Of a DNA stretch of 56,585 bases, positions 28,344 through 37,539 are shown piece after piece. Made by a program: the position numbers and the translations under genes. Within the stretch, counting starts at the first letter, position 1. Each line of letters starts with the position of its first letter. The DNA lies in the NCBI GenBank assembly GCA_009773555.1, contig WSXZ01000064.1, positions 1 through 56,585 on the forward strand. Direction: 5' to 3'. Source of the DNA: Methylocystaceae bacterium (GTDB lineage Bacteria > Pseudomonadota > Alphaproteobacteria > Rhizobiales > Beijerinckiaceae). Below the pieces are notes generated by a model. The model saw nothing but the letters and a program-made list of their open reading frames with translations. It searched no databases and was not told the origin of the DNA.

Positions 28344-31300
28344 TTGCTCGTGCTTCGCTCTCCGGACCCATTGACGTCTAAAGCGCCCCGCGTCGCGGAC
28401 TGGGATTCCGTGGTGCGGGATTTGCTCCGCCGCGCCGGTCGCGGTTCTCGACAGAATCTTTCGGGGGAGTCGCTTGACGCACTGCCCAAAGCCTATCGCT
28501 ATCTCGTCCCGGCGCGGCGCGCCGCGCGCGATCTCGCGCTGATTGCAGCAAACCAAAGCGGGAACGAGATCGTCGAATTGCGCCCGCTGCGCGGCCCCGG
28601 AACTGGTGTAGCCCGATATGAAGTTCGGCTGATCGGCGCCAAAGACCATGCGCTGGATGAACTTCTGCCGATGCTGCAGAACCTCGGTCTGCGCGTCGTA
28701 GATCAAATTCAGTTCGCGCTCAATCTCAGCATCGGGCCGCGTTTCATCCGAAGTTTCATTGTCGAGCCCTCCATGCGCAGCGGCGCGAGCGTCGCACGAT
28801 CGCACGGTCGATTGTTGGAGGCGCTCAAAGCCGTGCTCTCAGCCGAAGTTGAGAGCGACGCCTTGAACGGCCTGGTCTTAGTCACGGAGCTTGACTGGCG
28901 GCAGATCGATCTCTTTCGCGCCTACAGCAACTACTATCAGCAGCTCGGTCTGCGGATCGAGCGCACGCGCATCTATCGCGCGCTTTTGCACAGTCCGGCC
29001 GTCGTCCAACTCCTCTATCGGTACTTTGAAGCGCGGTTCAAACCCGATGGCGGCGGACGCGACTCTTTCGAGATCGAGCTGGAGTTGCTCACGCCGATCA
29101 GAGCTCAGCTTGTCGACGTATTGGACAAGGTCACGGACGGCGGCGACGATCGCATTCTTCGCGACCTCTTCAATCTTATCGACGCGACGGTGCGCACCAA
29201 TTTCTATTTTTGCGGCGATTGGGCGCGCAAGTTCATTGCTCTAAAAATCAGCAGTCTGGGCGTGTTCAACATGCCGGCTCCAAAGCCGATGGCGGAGATC
29301 TACGTTCATTCCCCCTCAATGGAAGGCGTGCATCTGCGGGGCGCCAAAGTCGCGCGCGGCGGCATCCGCTGGTCGGACCGTCCCGAGGACTTTCGCGGCG
29401 AAGTCCTGGCGCTGATGCAGACTCAGATGATCAAGAACGCCCTCATCGTGCCGCAGGGCGCCAAGGGCGGCTTTGTTCTGAAGCTTCCCTTTGAAGACGC
29501 GACGGAGCGCCAGCGCCTCGGGAAGGCGGCGTATTCGCAATTCCTGCGCGGCCTTCTCGATCTTACGGACAATCTGAAGGATTCGCAGATTGTCAGGCCG
29601 CCCGCGCTCGTCGCTTATGACGGCCCCGATCCTTATCTCGTCGTCGCGGCCGACAAGGGCACCGCCTCCTGGGCCGATGTCGCCAATGAGATTTCGCACG
29701 CCTATGGCTTCTGGCTCGGCGACGCCTTCGCGAGCGGCGGCGCGCATGGCTATCATCACAAACGTTTGGGCATTACGGCGCGCGGCGCTTGGGTCTGTGT
29801 AAGACGGCATTTCCATGAACTCGGTCGCAACGTCGATGCGGAGCCGATTACGGTCGTCGGAGTCGGTTCTATGGATGGCGACGTCTTCGGCAATGGCATG
29901 CTGCACACGCCGAACATTCGGCTGCTCGGCGCGTTCGACGGTCAGTACATCTTCATCGACCCCAAGCCGGATCCGCTCATTTCCTTCGCCGAGCGTCGCC
30001 GTCTGTTCCAACTGCCGCAGTCGACGTGGCGCGACTACAACCCGGCGCTGCTCTCACAAGGCGGAGGCGTCTATCGGCGCGACGCCAAGGATATACCGCT
30101 AAGTCCGGAAGTGCGCGCATGGCTTGGCGTGCGGCATAGCGCCATCGATGGTGAAGCGCTGGTTCGCTGGCTCTTGATCGCGCCTGTGGATCTGTTGTGG
30201 ATGGGCGGCGTCGGCACTTATGTCAAGGCGAGCTCGGAGACGAATGAGAGCGTCGGCGATCGCGTCAATGACGGCGCGCGCGTCGATGCGCTGCAGCTTC
30301 GCGCCAAGGTGGTTGGCGAGGGCGCCAACCTCGCCTTTACGCAGCGGGCGCGCATTGAATACGCCCTGAGAGGCGGCCGGATTAATACCGACGCGGTCGA
30401 CAATTCGGCCGGCGTTGATCTCTCCGATCACGAAGTCAATTTGAAGACTCTGCTGCACACGCGGCCGGACAAAAACACGCCAGACGTCGGAGATCCCAAC
30501 CGCTTGCTCGAATCTCTCACCGAGGAGGTTTGCGCGTCCGTATTGCAGGACAACGACCGACAGAGTCTTTGCCTGTCACTGGACCGCGCGCGGTGTCGGA
30601 TCAATCTCGATCCATTCATGGACCTCGCGGAGCAACTTGAAAACGCCGGCTATATCAATCCTGCGGCCGAGGCCTTCCCGACACGAAAGGATGTCTCGGC
30701 GCGCGAGACGAAAGAGCTGACGCGACCGGAGCTCGCCTTGCTGATGGCCAGTTCGAAGCTGGCGCTGAAGCAGAGGCTGCTGGAAGACGAGGCGTTTCTG
30801 CAGGGTTCCTGGTCATATGAATTTCTGGCGAGCTATTTCCCAGAATATCTGCGGTCTCATTTTTCGGAGCGGATCAGGAGTCATTCTCTCGCGCGAGAGA
30901 TCGCCGTCACCATGATCTGCAACAAGGTCGTCGATCAGGCGGGAGTCTGCCTCCTGCTGCTGGGCGAGGGGCTGGTCCCAACTCTGCTCAGCTATGCCGT
31001 CAAGCTCTATCTTTCCTTCGATCGAATCTTCGAGGGTGATCGATGGCGCGCCAGTTTTCGCGAAAGCCGCGAATTGGACGCGGCGCACCAGTATGCGCTG
31101 CTTCTCCAACTCGAAGCCGCGCTGGCTTACATGTGCCATTGGTCGATGCGACGTGGACATCGGCTGAGCCCCGACGACGAAGACATCGAGCGCTGGCGTT
31201 CCGATCTGCGCGCCTATCGTGAACGCGTGGGTGTGAGCGAAGCGCAGGGCGACCAGTCTGTGGCGGCGCCCGATTTCGATCGGCTGCGGAATTTTCCTTT

Positions 31301-31757
31301 CCTTGTCGCGCTTACCCGCGAATCGGGAGAGGACATGCGAATCGCCGGCGCGTATTTCGATAAGGCCGCCAATCTGTTCGGCTTGCAAAAACTTACCGCC
31401 TTTCTCGCGGACGTGAAGCCAAGAGATCTCTGGGAGCAGCAGTTGCAGGCCGCGCTCGACGCGCGAATGCGAGATGCGTCCGCGCGCATTGCGTCGATGC
31501 AGTTGCTGAGCGGCATCGCCGACGCGCGGGCTTTGTTTCGAAATGTCGGCCTGGAGTTTCGTCTCGCCGGGCTCGAGCGGCTGGCGTTCAAACTCGAGGC
31601 TTCGCTCTTTACGACGCTGACGCCCTTCGCAGCCTTCGTCGCCGAGCTGAACGCCCTGGTCGACGCATGCGACGCCGCTTATCGCAGCCGCTCGGCGGTG
31701 GGCGTGGAGAGGGCGCGAAAGCCAAGGCGCCCGCCTTCGGAAGCAGGAGCTTCGTAG
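28344..31757 (+). CDS. gdhB: NAD-specific glutamate dehydrogenase, short form
   Basis: A 1137-residue enzyme of the large NAD-GDH family. The substrate/catalytic region is VARGGIRWSDRPEDFRGEVL (about 335) and PQGAKGGFVLKLP (about 370), which includes the catalytic Lys. The NAD-binding segment is VVGVGSMDGDVFGNGML (about 503), and a long helical C-terminal domain follows. The 180-kDa bacterial form has about 1600 residues, so this protein lacks much of the N-terminal ACT-like regulatory region. The start appears to be TTG 7 bases after the kinase stop. It oxidatively deaminates glutamate to 2-oxoglutarate and ammonia. It lies inside the partner-switching string, which is unusual. Confidence 0.92.
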   Translation: MLVLRSPDPLTSKAPRVADWDSVVRDLLRRAGRGSRQNLSGESLDALPKAYRYLVPARRAARDLALIAANQSGNEIVELRPLRGPGTGVARYEVRLIGAKDHALDELLPMLQNLGLRVVDQIQFALNLSIGPRFIRSFIVEPSMRSGASVARSHGRLLEALKAVLSAEVESDALNGLVLVTELDWRQIDLFRAYSNYYQQLGLRIERTRIYRALLHSPAVVQLLYRYFEARFKPDGGGRDSFEIELELLTPIRAQLVDVLDKVTDGGDDRILRDLFNLIDATVRTNFYFCGDWARKFIALKISSLGVFNMPAPKPMAEIYVHSPSMEGVHLRGAKVARGGIRWSDRPEDFRGEVLALMQTQMIKNALIVPQGAKGGFVLKLPFEDATERQRLGKAAYSQFLRGLLDLTDNLKDSQIVRPPALVAYDGPDPYLVVAADKGTASWADVANEISHAYGFWLGDAFASGGAHGYHHKRLGITARGAWVCVRRHFHELGRNVDAEPITVVGVGSMDGDVFGNGMLHTPNIRLLGAFDGQYIFIDPKPDPLISFAERRRLFQLPQSTWRDYNPALLSQGGGVYRRDAKDIPLSPEVRAWLGVRHSAIDGEALVRWLLIAPVDLLWMGGVGTYVKASSETNESVGDRVNDGARVDALQLRAKVVGEGANLAFTQRARIEYALRGGRINTDAVDNSAGVDLSDHEVNLKTLLHTRPDKNTPDVGDPNRLLESLTEEVCASVLQDNDRQSLCLSLDRARCRINLDPFMDLAEQLENAGYINPAAEAFPTRKDVSARETKELTRPELALLMASSKLALKQRLLEDEAFLQGSWSYEFLASYFPEYLRSHFSERIRSHSLAREIAVTMICNKVVDQAGVCLLLLGEGLVPTLLSYAVKLYLSFDRIFEGDRWRASFRESRELDAAHQYALLLQLEAALAYMCHWSMRRGHRLSPDDEDIERWRSDLRAYRERVGVSEAQGDQSVAAPDFDRLRNFPFLVALTRESGEDMRIAGAYFDKAANLFGLQKLTAFLADVKPRDLWEQQLQAALDARMRDASARIASMQLLSGIADARALFRNVGLEFRLAGLERLAFKLEASLFTTLTPFAAFVAELNALVDACDAAYRSRSAVGVERARKPRRPPSEAGAS

Positions 31758-31760
31758 CGC

Positions 31761-34361
31761 ATGGAAACGGTCGCGGCCGATCGCGCCATTCTCGACGCTT
31801 TCGATGAGGCTCTCTGCATCCTCGAATCGTCGGGCGCCCTGCGATCGATGAACCGAGCCGCCGAACGTCTCACGGGCTATCGCGAAAGAGAGCTTCGCGG
31901 CCAGCCGTTCTTTCCGCGGGTTCTCACGCCACACGCCGATGACTTCGAGCCTACGTCGCCCTCGCTGCGCGGCCGCCGGCGGCTGTCTCAGCGCATTCGG
32001 CGCAAGGATGGATCAACGCTTGACGTTCGCTGCGAGATCGACCCGCTTTCCGGCAATGGCGATGGCGGATCGTTGCTCAAACTTCGTTCGCTCGACGGGC
32101 CGTGTAAGGCGGATGCGCTCGACGAGACGACCAAAAAGCTCGAAACCATCTTCGGCGGCATGGTCGACGGTCTTGTTGTGATCAACGAGGCCGGCGACAT
32201 ATTGCTCTTTAGCAGAGGCGCGGAGAAGCTGTTCGGCTACCGCGCCGAGGAAGCGCTCGGAAGAAACGTCAAGCTGTTGATGCCTTCGCCCTATCGCGAG
32301 GCGCATGACAGATATCTTGCCGCCTACAGGCGAACCGGCGTCAAGAAGATCATTGGCGTTGGCCAAGAGGTCGTCGGGCGACGCAAGGACGGCACCACCT
32401 TCCCTATGTATCTGTCGATTGGCGAAATCTGGCTCGAAGGAACGCGCTACTTTGTCGGCGTCACGCATGATCTGACGCGGCTCAAGCGCGCCGAGGATAG
32501 GCTGCTGACGCTTTCCGCCGCCGTCGAGCAAAGTCCGATCGCGGTGATGATCACCAATAAGCACGGTGAAATCGAATATGTGAACAGCCGCTTCGCCAGC
32601 CTGACCGGCTACCCGCCGCATGAGCTCATCGGCCGGAACCCGCGGATGCTTCAATCGAAGCGGACCGAGGGCGATCAATATCGGCGGCTCTGGGAGAGCA
32701 TTCGCGCCGGCGTCGAATGGCGCGGACAGATCCAGGACAAAAGAAAGGACGGCAAGCTCTATTGGGCTTCCGAAATCGTCACGCCGCTGCGCGACGCGAA
32801 TGGCGAGATCACCCATTATCTCGCCATGCAGCAGGACATCACCGAACAGAAGCGCGACAAGGAGGCGCTGTTCGAGAGCGAACAGCGTTTCCGACAGATC
32901 GCCGACATGGCCGGCGATTGGCTCTGGGAGCAGGATCCGGACGGCCGCTACACTTATAGCAGCAGCGCCGTCGAGGACGTGCTCGGCATGACGCCCGAAG
33001 AGGTTCTCGGCAAGACCTATGTCGATCTCTTCGCCAAGGAGAGCGCAGAAGACGCCGCTCTCAAGACGGCGCGGAGCCCGATCGCGCTGCGCCGGGCCTT
33101 CCATCGCGTCGTCAACCACTACCGGCACAAGAACGACGGCGACGTCTTCACCGAGTCGACCGGCGCGCCGATCTTCGACGAAGGCGGCCAACTGGTAAAA
33201 TGGCGCGGCGTCGATCACGACATCACCTCGCGCAAAAAATTCGAAGACGCGCTGCGCGTGCGCAATCGCGCGATCGAATCCGTCCCGATCGGCATCGCGG
33301 TCTGGGACGCGCAGGCGCCCCGCGTTCCGAACATTTACGTCAATCCGGCGCTGAGCCGGATCACCGGCTTCACCCGCGAAGAGCTGCTCGGGCACAGCTT
33401 GCATCTGTTGCGCGGGCCGGAGACGGACCCTGCGGCGCTCGAGGAAATTCGCAACGCCATCGTGCATCGCACGAGCTGCCAGGTGGTGGTGAAATTCTAC
33501 CGCAAGGACGGCGTCTCCTTCTGGGACGAGCTCTCCATCTCGCCGGTCGCCAATGAGGCCGGGCGCATCACCCATTTCGTCAGCGTTCACGCCGATATTT
33601 CCGACCGGCGGCGGGTCGAAGAGAATCGCCACGAACTCGAGATCGCCAAGCAGATCCAGCTGTCGCTGTTGCCGAACGCGCCGCTGCGCACCCCGCATAT
33701 GGAGATCGCCGGAGTCTGCGTGCCGGCGACGCATGTCGGCGGCGATTATTTCGACTATTTCGAAAATTCCGGCGTGATCGACATCGTCATCGCCGACGTC
33801 TCCGGCCATAGCGTCGGCGCCGCGCTGATCATGACCGAAGTGCGCAGCACGCTGCGCGCCGAGACGCGAAAGGCGACGAACGCTTTAAGCGGGCCGGCGG
33901 AGCTGTTGCACGACCTTAATGAGCTCCTGCACGAGGACCTGACCGCCGCGGACCTCTTCATCACCATGTTCTATTGCCGCTTCCTGCCCCAGACTCGCAC
34001 CTTGCAATACGCCAACGCCGGCCAAAATCCGCCGTTGCTGCTGCGCGCCGAGGGCGCCGTGTGCGTGCAGCTCGACGCCGACGGACTGGTGCTCGGCGTC
34101 ATGCGCGCGGTCGAATTCAAGGAGGGGAGCATCGAACTCGCCGCGGGCGACAAGCTGCTGTTCTACACCGATGGAATCACCGAGGCGCAAAACCGCCAGG
34201 GCGACTTCTTTGGGCTGGAACGCCTGTCCGCCGCGTTCATGCAGCATCGCCGCCTCTCGCCGCGCGACCTCATCAAGGCGGTGCTCGCCGACGTGCGCGC
34301 CTTCCGCGGCGCGGCGCCGGCCTCGGACGACGTCGCCATGGTGGCGGCGCAAGTGTGCTGA
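31761..34361 (+). CDS. Multi-PAS sensor with PP2C (SpoIIE/RsbU) phosphatase domain
   Basis: An 866-residue protein. Four or five PAS domains in a row occupy about residues 10-110, 130-250, 255-375, 385-495 and 505-625. A short helical linker (HELEIAKQIQLSLLP) precedes a PP2C/SpoIIE domain at about 640-866, with VGGDYFDYFE, IADVSGHSVGAAL, TDGITEAQN and SDDVAMVAA holding the metal-binding Asp residues. Such phosphatases dephosphorylate STAS-Ser-P in partner switches. The PAS repeats would sense redox state, light or a ligand; the second resembles FixL-type PAS sequence (RKDGTTFPMYLSIGE). It begins 3 bases after the glutamate dehydrogenase stop. No membrane segment is seen, so it is probably cytoplasmic. 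Confidence 0.92.
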   Translation: METVAADRAILDAFDEALCILESSGALRSMNRAAERLTGYRERELRGQPFFPRVLTPHADDFEPTSPSLRGRRRLSQRIRRKDGSTLDVRCEIDPLSGNGDGGSLLKLRSLDGPCKADALDETTKKLETIFGGMVDGLVVINEAGDILLFSRGAEKLFGYRAEEALGRNVKLLMPSPYREAHDRYLAAYRRTGVKKIIGVGQEVVGRRKDGTTFPMYLSIGEIWLEGTRYFVGVTHDLTRLKRAEDRLLTLSAAVEQSPIAVMITNKHGEIEYVNSRFASLTGYPPHELIGRNPRMLQSKRTEGDQYRRLWESIRAGVEWRGQIQDKRKDGKLYWASEIVTPLRDANGEITHYLAMQQDITEQKRDKEALFESEQRFRQIADMAGDWLWEQDPDGRYTYSSSAVEDVLGMTPEEVLGKTYVDLFAKESAEDAALKTARSPIALRRAFHRVVNHYRHKNDGDVFTESTGAPIFDEGGQLVKWRGVDHDITSRKKFEDALRVRNRAIESVPIGIAVWDAQAPRVPNIYVNPALSRITGFTREELLGHSLHLLRGPETDPAALEEIRNAIVHRTSCQVVVKFYRKDGVSFWDELSISPVANEAGRITHFVSVHADISDRRRVEENRHELEIAKQIQLSLLPNAPLRTPHMEIAGVCVPATHVGGDYFDYFENSGVIDIVIADVSGHSVGAALIMTEVRSTLRAETRKATNALSGPAELLHDLNELLHEDLTAADLFITMFYCRFLPQTRTLQYANAGQNPPLLLRAEGAVCVQLDADGLVLGVMRAVEFKEGSIELAAGDKLLFYTDGITEAQNRQGDFFGLERLSAAFMQHRRLSPRDLIKAVLADVRAFRGAAPASDDVAMVAAQVC

Positions 34362-34377
34362 CGTCGAAACGAGGAAC

Positions 34378-34857
34378 TCAAGGATCGACGGTCAGAACTT
34401 TCCCAGCCTTGTTCGCGGCGATCCACCTGTTCAGTTCAGTGACGTGACTAAGCTCTTCCGCGACAAACTCCTTGGCGAGGATCTTGATCTCGGGGTCGGA
34501 CGTCGTGTCGAGAACGTGCTGGTAATATTTGAGGCCCGCGGTCTCGGCGTCGAGCGCAATCTCAAGAGCCTGTTCGCGTCCAATAAACGGATCGGCGGCC
34601 CAGATCGCCGCCGTCTCGGGGCTCTCCAATCCGGGCCACACGAACTCGTCCGGCCTCATCTTGGGCAATTCACGAAAGCCGCCGCGGGCCTGCGCCTCGG
34701 CCAGATGCAGTCTGGAATAATCCGCCAATCGACGAAACAGTTTGCCGACTTCGCGATTGCCGCCTGACTCCATGGCGTCGGCCAATTGCCCGTAGCGGTT
34801 GGCCGCCTCGAATTCCAGATGGATGGCATAAGCGAGAAATTCCTCGACCGATTCCAT
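34378..34857 (-). CDS. Ferritin-like domain protein (rubrerythrin-like)
   Basis: A 159-residue four-helix protein. Acidic and His positions recur in each helix: the first around LEFEAANRY, the second around SRLHLAEA, the third around AETAGLKYYQ and the last around AEELSHVTEL (E-x-x-H). These are the positions of diiron ligands in ferritin/rubrerythrin folds. It is a clear paralogue of the C-terminal half of the upstream ferredoxin fusion gene, 81 bases away on the same strand. It probably handles iron, peroxide or oxygen. No rubredoxin centre is present. Confidence 0.88.
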   Translation of the reverse strand: MESVEEFLAYAIHLEFEAANRYGQLADAMESGGNREVGKLFRRLADYSRLHLAEAQARGGFRELPKMRPDEFVWPGLESPETAAIWAADPFIGREQALEIALDAETAGLKYYQHVLDTTSDPEIKILAKEFVAEELSHVTELNRWIAANKAGKVLTVDP

Positions 34858-34938
34858 GTCTCCCCCTCGCTCGCTGAGCTCAGAAGCGAGCGGCGGCCAC
34901 GTAAGGCCGCCCCCGCCTTGAGCTATCAGGTTCCTCGC

Positions 34939-35844
34939 TTAAGCGTTCGCGCTTGACGGGTTCTTTATGGTCCATTCTTCGCGCGTGATCCAGGCTTCGA
35001 GAATTTTGACATGCTCGGCCTCTTCCTTGACGAATTCCTTCGCCATCGCTTCGATCTCCGGCGACTTGGTTTTGGCGGCCACGGCCCGATAGAACTCATA
35101 GCCTCGGCGTTCGCCCTGCAGGGCGGCCTTCAAGCCGTCGAGCCGCGACAGGGTCGGATCGGCGGCCCAGATTTCGGTGCGTTCCGGGGTCGCATGATTT
35201 GGCCACACGTAATCGGGCGGAATGACCGCGGTAAGTTCGATCGATCCGGCGCGCTTCTTGGCCTCGGCGAGATGCAGGCGTGAAAAGCCGGCGAGTTGCC
35301 GAAACAGTTTGGCGACTTCCTCATTGCCGCAGCTTTCCATCATGCCCGCGAGTTCATCGAAATGGATCGCCGCGTCCTCTTCGACCTTGACGGCGTATCC
35401 GACAAATTCCTCCACCGTGGCGATCTCGATGCCGCCCGTGAAGCGCTTCGCGGCATGGGTGATGTGGGCGCCTTGCGCGGGCAGCGTTTGATCGCCCTCG
35501 AATTTGACGAGGATGTCTTCGTTACGGACGAAACATTGGCACGCCAGGCGATAGCGCGGCGGCATGTCGTTGACTTCGGCGGCGTCGATCTCGGCTTTGG
35601 TGATCTTGCCGAGCTGGCGCAACATTCCCTTTTCCTTCTCGGTCAGCGCGATGCCGTATTTCTGGTTGCGGCTGAGGTGCGTGACCTCGACGAGGCAGGA
35701 GCCGCATTCGCCGTCCTGACAGTCGAAGGGAATGGGGATTTTGTGCGCCTTGGCCACCGCCAGGATCGTGCCGCGGTCTCCGGCGATCGCATAGACAGTA
35801 ATGTCGCGCGCAAGTACGGGTGAGGAGAATGTCACATTAGCCAC
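34939..35844 (-). CDS. [2Fe-2S] ferredoxin fused to ferritin-like domain
   Basis: A 301-residue two-domain protein. Residues 1-115 form a plant-type [2Fe-2S] ferredoxin with C42-x4-C47-x2-C50 and a late Cys (C102 or C104, in ACQCF). Residues 138-290 are a ferritin-like helical bundle with candidate diiron ligands around VEEDAAIHF, SRLHLAEA, GERRGYEFY and EEAEHVKIL. The fold order is electron-donor domain first and diiron domain second, as in rubrerythrin-like peroxidases but with a different iron-sulphur unit. The smaller ferritin-like gene follows at 81 bases. This suggests a self-sufficient peroxide or oxygen reductase, which is inference. Confidence 0.9.
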   Translation of the reverse strand: MANVTFSSPVLARDITVYAIAGDRGTILAVAKAHKIPIPFDCQDGECGSCLVEVTHLSRNQKYGIALTEKEKGMLRQLGKITKAEIDAAEVNDMPPRYRLACQCFVRNEDILVKFEGDQTLPAQGAHITHAAKRFTGGIEIATVEEFVGYAVKVEEDAAIHFDELAGMMESCGNEEVAKLFRQLAGFSRLHLAEAKKRAGSIELTAVIPPDYVWPNHATPERTEIWAADPTLSRLDGLKAALQGERRGYEFYRAVAAKTKSPEIEAMAKEFVKEEAEHVKILEAWITREEWTIKNPSSANA

Positions 35845-36560
35845 TGTTTTTGCTCCTTTTGTCTGAACTCAGACATGGTTCGTCGTTTAAGGGGCAATCC
35901 GGACCAGAATGTAAGCTCACCGGAGGTATTCTAAGCGGCAGCCGAGCCCGTTATCTTGCCAGAGACTTTGCAAAGCAGAAATCTCGCCACGCAATACGAC
36001 GTGCTGTAGGGCGCATTGTCGCACGCGTGCGGTATTACTGATGCGAAGGCGGCGACGCTGACGTGACTCCGATCGTCGCGGCGCGGCGCGATGGCGGCGC
36101 CTGACACGTGCGAAGCAAGGCGCGCCAAGAATCGGGCGAGCAGCGGGCGCGCGAAGATTTCCCGCCGCCGTAAGGCGCGGGGGGGGGCGAGCGGTCCGGG
36201 ACGCCCCGGCCGTCGCTGGCCGCAGCGCAAAAAATTGCTTCGACGGCCGGTTTCTCCCGGACACGGATCGCGTCGTCTCGCCGCCTCCGGGCTGAGGGAG
36301 CCGCTCCCCATCGTTCGGGTAACCGACGCCTGCGCCATCCTCGGATATTATGGTCCGGGCTTTCAAAGCCTGCACATGAGTTTCCGTTGAGCCTTGCGGC
36401 TCTACGGAGGGCTCATGCGTCTCCGAAGCCCAGACCGGCGACGCGCCGCCGGATCAGGGAACGAGGGTCGTTCGTCCCGCCGGATCCGTCCTTCGCCGGC
36501 GCCGCTCGACCCTGAGCCGCGCCCTCGCTTGACGAAGGCGAGCGGATGATAGGAATCAGC

Positions 36561-36592
36561 GTCATGGCCGCGCTTGTCGCGGCCATCCACGC
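36561..36592 (+). repeat. Palindromic repeat family A, copy 1
   Basis: A 32-base unit with a perfect 9-base stem (ATGGCCGCG ... CGCGGCCAT) around a CTTGT loop. It is the inverted counterpart of the unit at 36663. In the coding frame these units read as the familiar MDGRD-GHD-type spurious peptides known from Hyphomicrobiales genomes. Confidence 0.75.
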
Positions 36593-36662
36593 GACGACGT
36601 GCTGAAATGTGAGAGCATGAGCCGAACGCCTTTTTCAGCGTGAAACGCTTCGCGATGTCCTG

Positions 36663-36694
36663 GCGTGGATGGCCGGGACAAGCCCGGCCATGAC
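36663..36694 (-). repeat. Palindromic repeat family A, copy 2 (inverted)
   Basis: A 32-base unit with a perfect 9-base stem (ATGGCCGGG ... CCCGGCCAT) and an ACAAG loop, which is the reverse complement of the loop in copy 1. The two copies face each other across 70 bases and could pair into a longer cruciform. Confidence 0.75.
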
Positions 36695-36750
36695 GACTGA
36701 AAATGAGCTAAATAAACCGAGTTCCGAGTCCTGCGCGGCTGAGCAGGCCG

Positions 36751-36792
36751 CATGCTTCGAGACGGCGCCTTCGGCGCCTCCTCAGCATGAGG
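36751..36792 (-). repeat. Palindromic repeat family B, copy 1
   Basis: A CTTCGAGAC-start unit with a GGCGCC-TTC-GGCGCC core and a CCTCAG-ATGAGG end. It is the reverse orientation of the unit at 52035-52079. Confidence 0.65.
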
Positions 36793-36818
36793 GCGCGAGT
36801 TGGGATGGCGCTCTCCAG

Positions 36819-37045
36819 TGTCATTCCCGACAGGCCGAAGGCCTGATCGAGAATCCAGAGCAAATTCGCGAATGATCGGCATTTCTGGATGCCCGATCGC
36901 GCGCGAAGCGCGCGTCGGGAATGACACCCGTGTCAAAATTCAAGCGCGCGCGCTGCGCGCGTCGGGAATGACACCACCGCCTATCGCCAAAAGCGCGCGT
37001 CGGAAATGACATCGCGGCATGCGCCCAAGCGCGCGTTGGGAACGA
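36819..37045. repeat. Cluster of palindromic repeat family C (about five copies)
   Basis: Copies lie at about 36819-36861, 36883-36929, 36942-36974, 36990-37011 and 37025-37045, with decreasing completeness. Complete units pair CATTCCCGA with TCGGGAAT (or near matches) around a variable GC-rich inner hairpin such as GCGCGCGAAGCGCGC. The last three keep only one half. Two further complete copies flank the VOC gene start at 38.0-38.15 kb. Confidence 0.75.
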
Positions 37046-37157
37046 GAGGTTCGCCTGCGCTTCCAAACGACAGCGAGGCTTCTGCTATCCCTCTTGACGC
37101 GGCGCTTGCGCAGCCAATTTCACCCTCATATGCCTCAGCGCTAGCGAGGGTCAGACA

Positions 37158-37466
37158 ATGGCGATGTATCGCGTTCGCGAAGTCAAATTCCTTGAGACCG
37201 AAGGCGGCCACGTCAAGTTGAAGCCGCTGCGCGAATATGAGCGCGACTCCTCCGATGCGGCGAGCGTCATCGCCGAAGTGAGCCGCTTCTTCGAGATGGA
37301 GCTCTCCAGTCCCAAGGCGCTCGACGTCGTCGATTTCGACGAGGTGATCATTCTCGACGAAAAGGGCGCGGTCATTGCGCGCTTCGGCGTCGCCGACTTC
37401 TGGGAGCAGGAGTGGAACGCCGTCGCCGCCAAAAGCGACGCCGCGCCGATCGCGCGCTCGGCATAG
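37158..37466 (+). CDS. Conserved-looking small hypothetical protein
   Basis: A 102-residue soluble, acidic protein with no signal peptide or membrane segment. The sequence has normal amino-acid composition and codon use, with a beta-strand-like VVDFDEVIILDEKGAVIARF stretch near residues 57-76. I do not recognise the family. It is flanked by the repeat-rich region upstream and a double hairpin downstream. Confidence 0.75.
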   Translation: MAMYRVREVKFLETEGGHVKLKPLREYERDSSDAASVIAEVSRFFEMELSSPKALDVVDFDEVIILDEKGAVIARFGVADFWEQEWNAVAAKSDAAPIARSA

Positions 37467-37484
37467 AACGCGCTTTAAACTTTT

Positions 37485-37531
37485 CGGAATCGATCAATTG
37501 ATTCCGCATTTGGGCGATTGCGCCCAAATGC
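37485..37531. terminator. Double hairpin between convergent genes
   Basis: Two adjacent perfect stems. CGGAATC pairs with GATTCCG (37485-37506) and GCATTTGGGCG pairs with CGCCCAAATGC (37506-37531) with a four-base loop. They lie between a rightward gene ending at 37466 and a leftward VOC gene ending at 37540, which fits a bidirectional terminator. No strong T tract is present. Confidence 0.6.
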
Positions 37532-37539
37532 AGCGTGAT

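Larger units (their letters stand above)
35845..37157. other. Long intergenic region rich in dispersed palindromes
   Basis: About 1.3 kb with no convincing gene. Short open frames here have Arg-rich, low-complexity translations. From about 36550 to 37045 the DNA holds copies of at least three palindromic repeat families, listed separately. A run of eight G lies near 36180. From about 35940 to 36540 I see nothing recognisable. Confidence 0.7.

Noticed and set aside
32013-33809. 598-codon leftward open frame across the PAS-phosphatase gene
   Set aside because: It is antisense to a clear multi-PAS protein. The translation is low complexity without motifs.
36091-36590. Small open frames in the repeat-rich intergenic region
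   Set aside because: The translations are Arg/Pro-rich, and the leftward one starts with an MDGRD-type peptide produced by a palindromic repeat.
36819-37045. Possible CRISPR array
   Set aside because: The repeats are palindromes of unequal length with irregular spacing and no spacers of constant size. No cas genes are present in the window.
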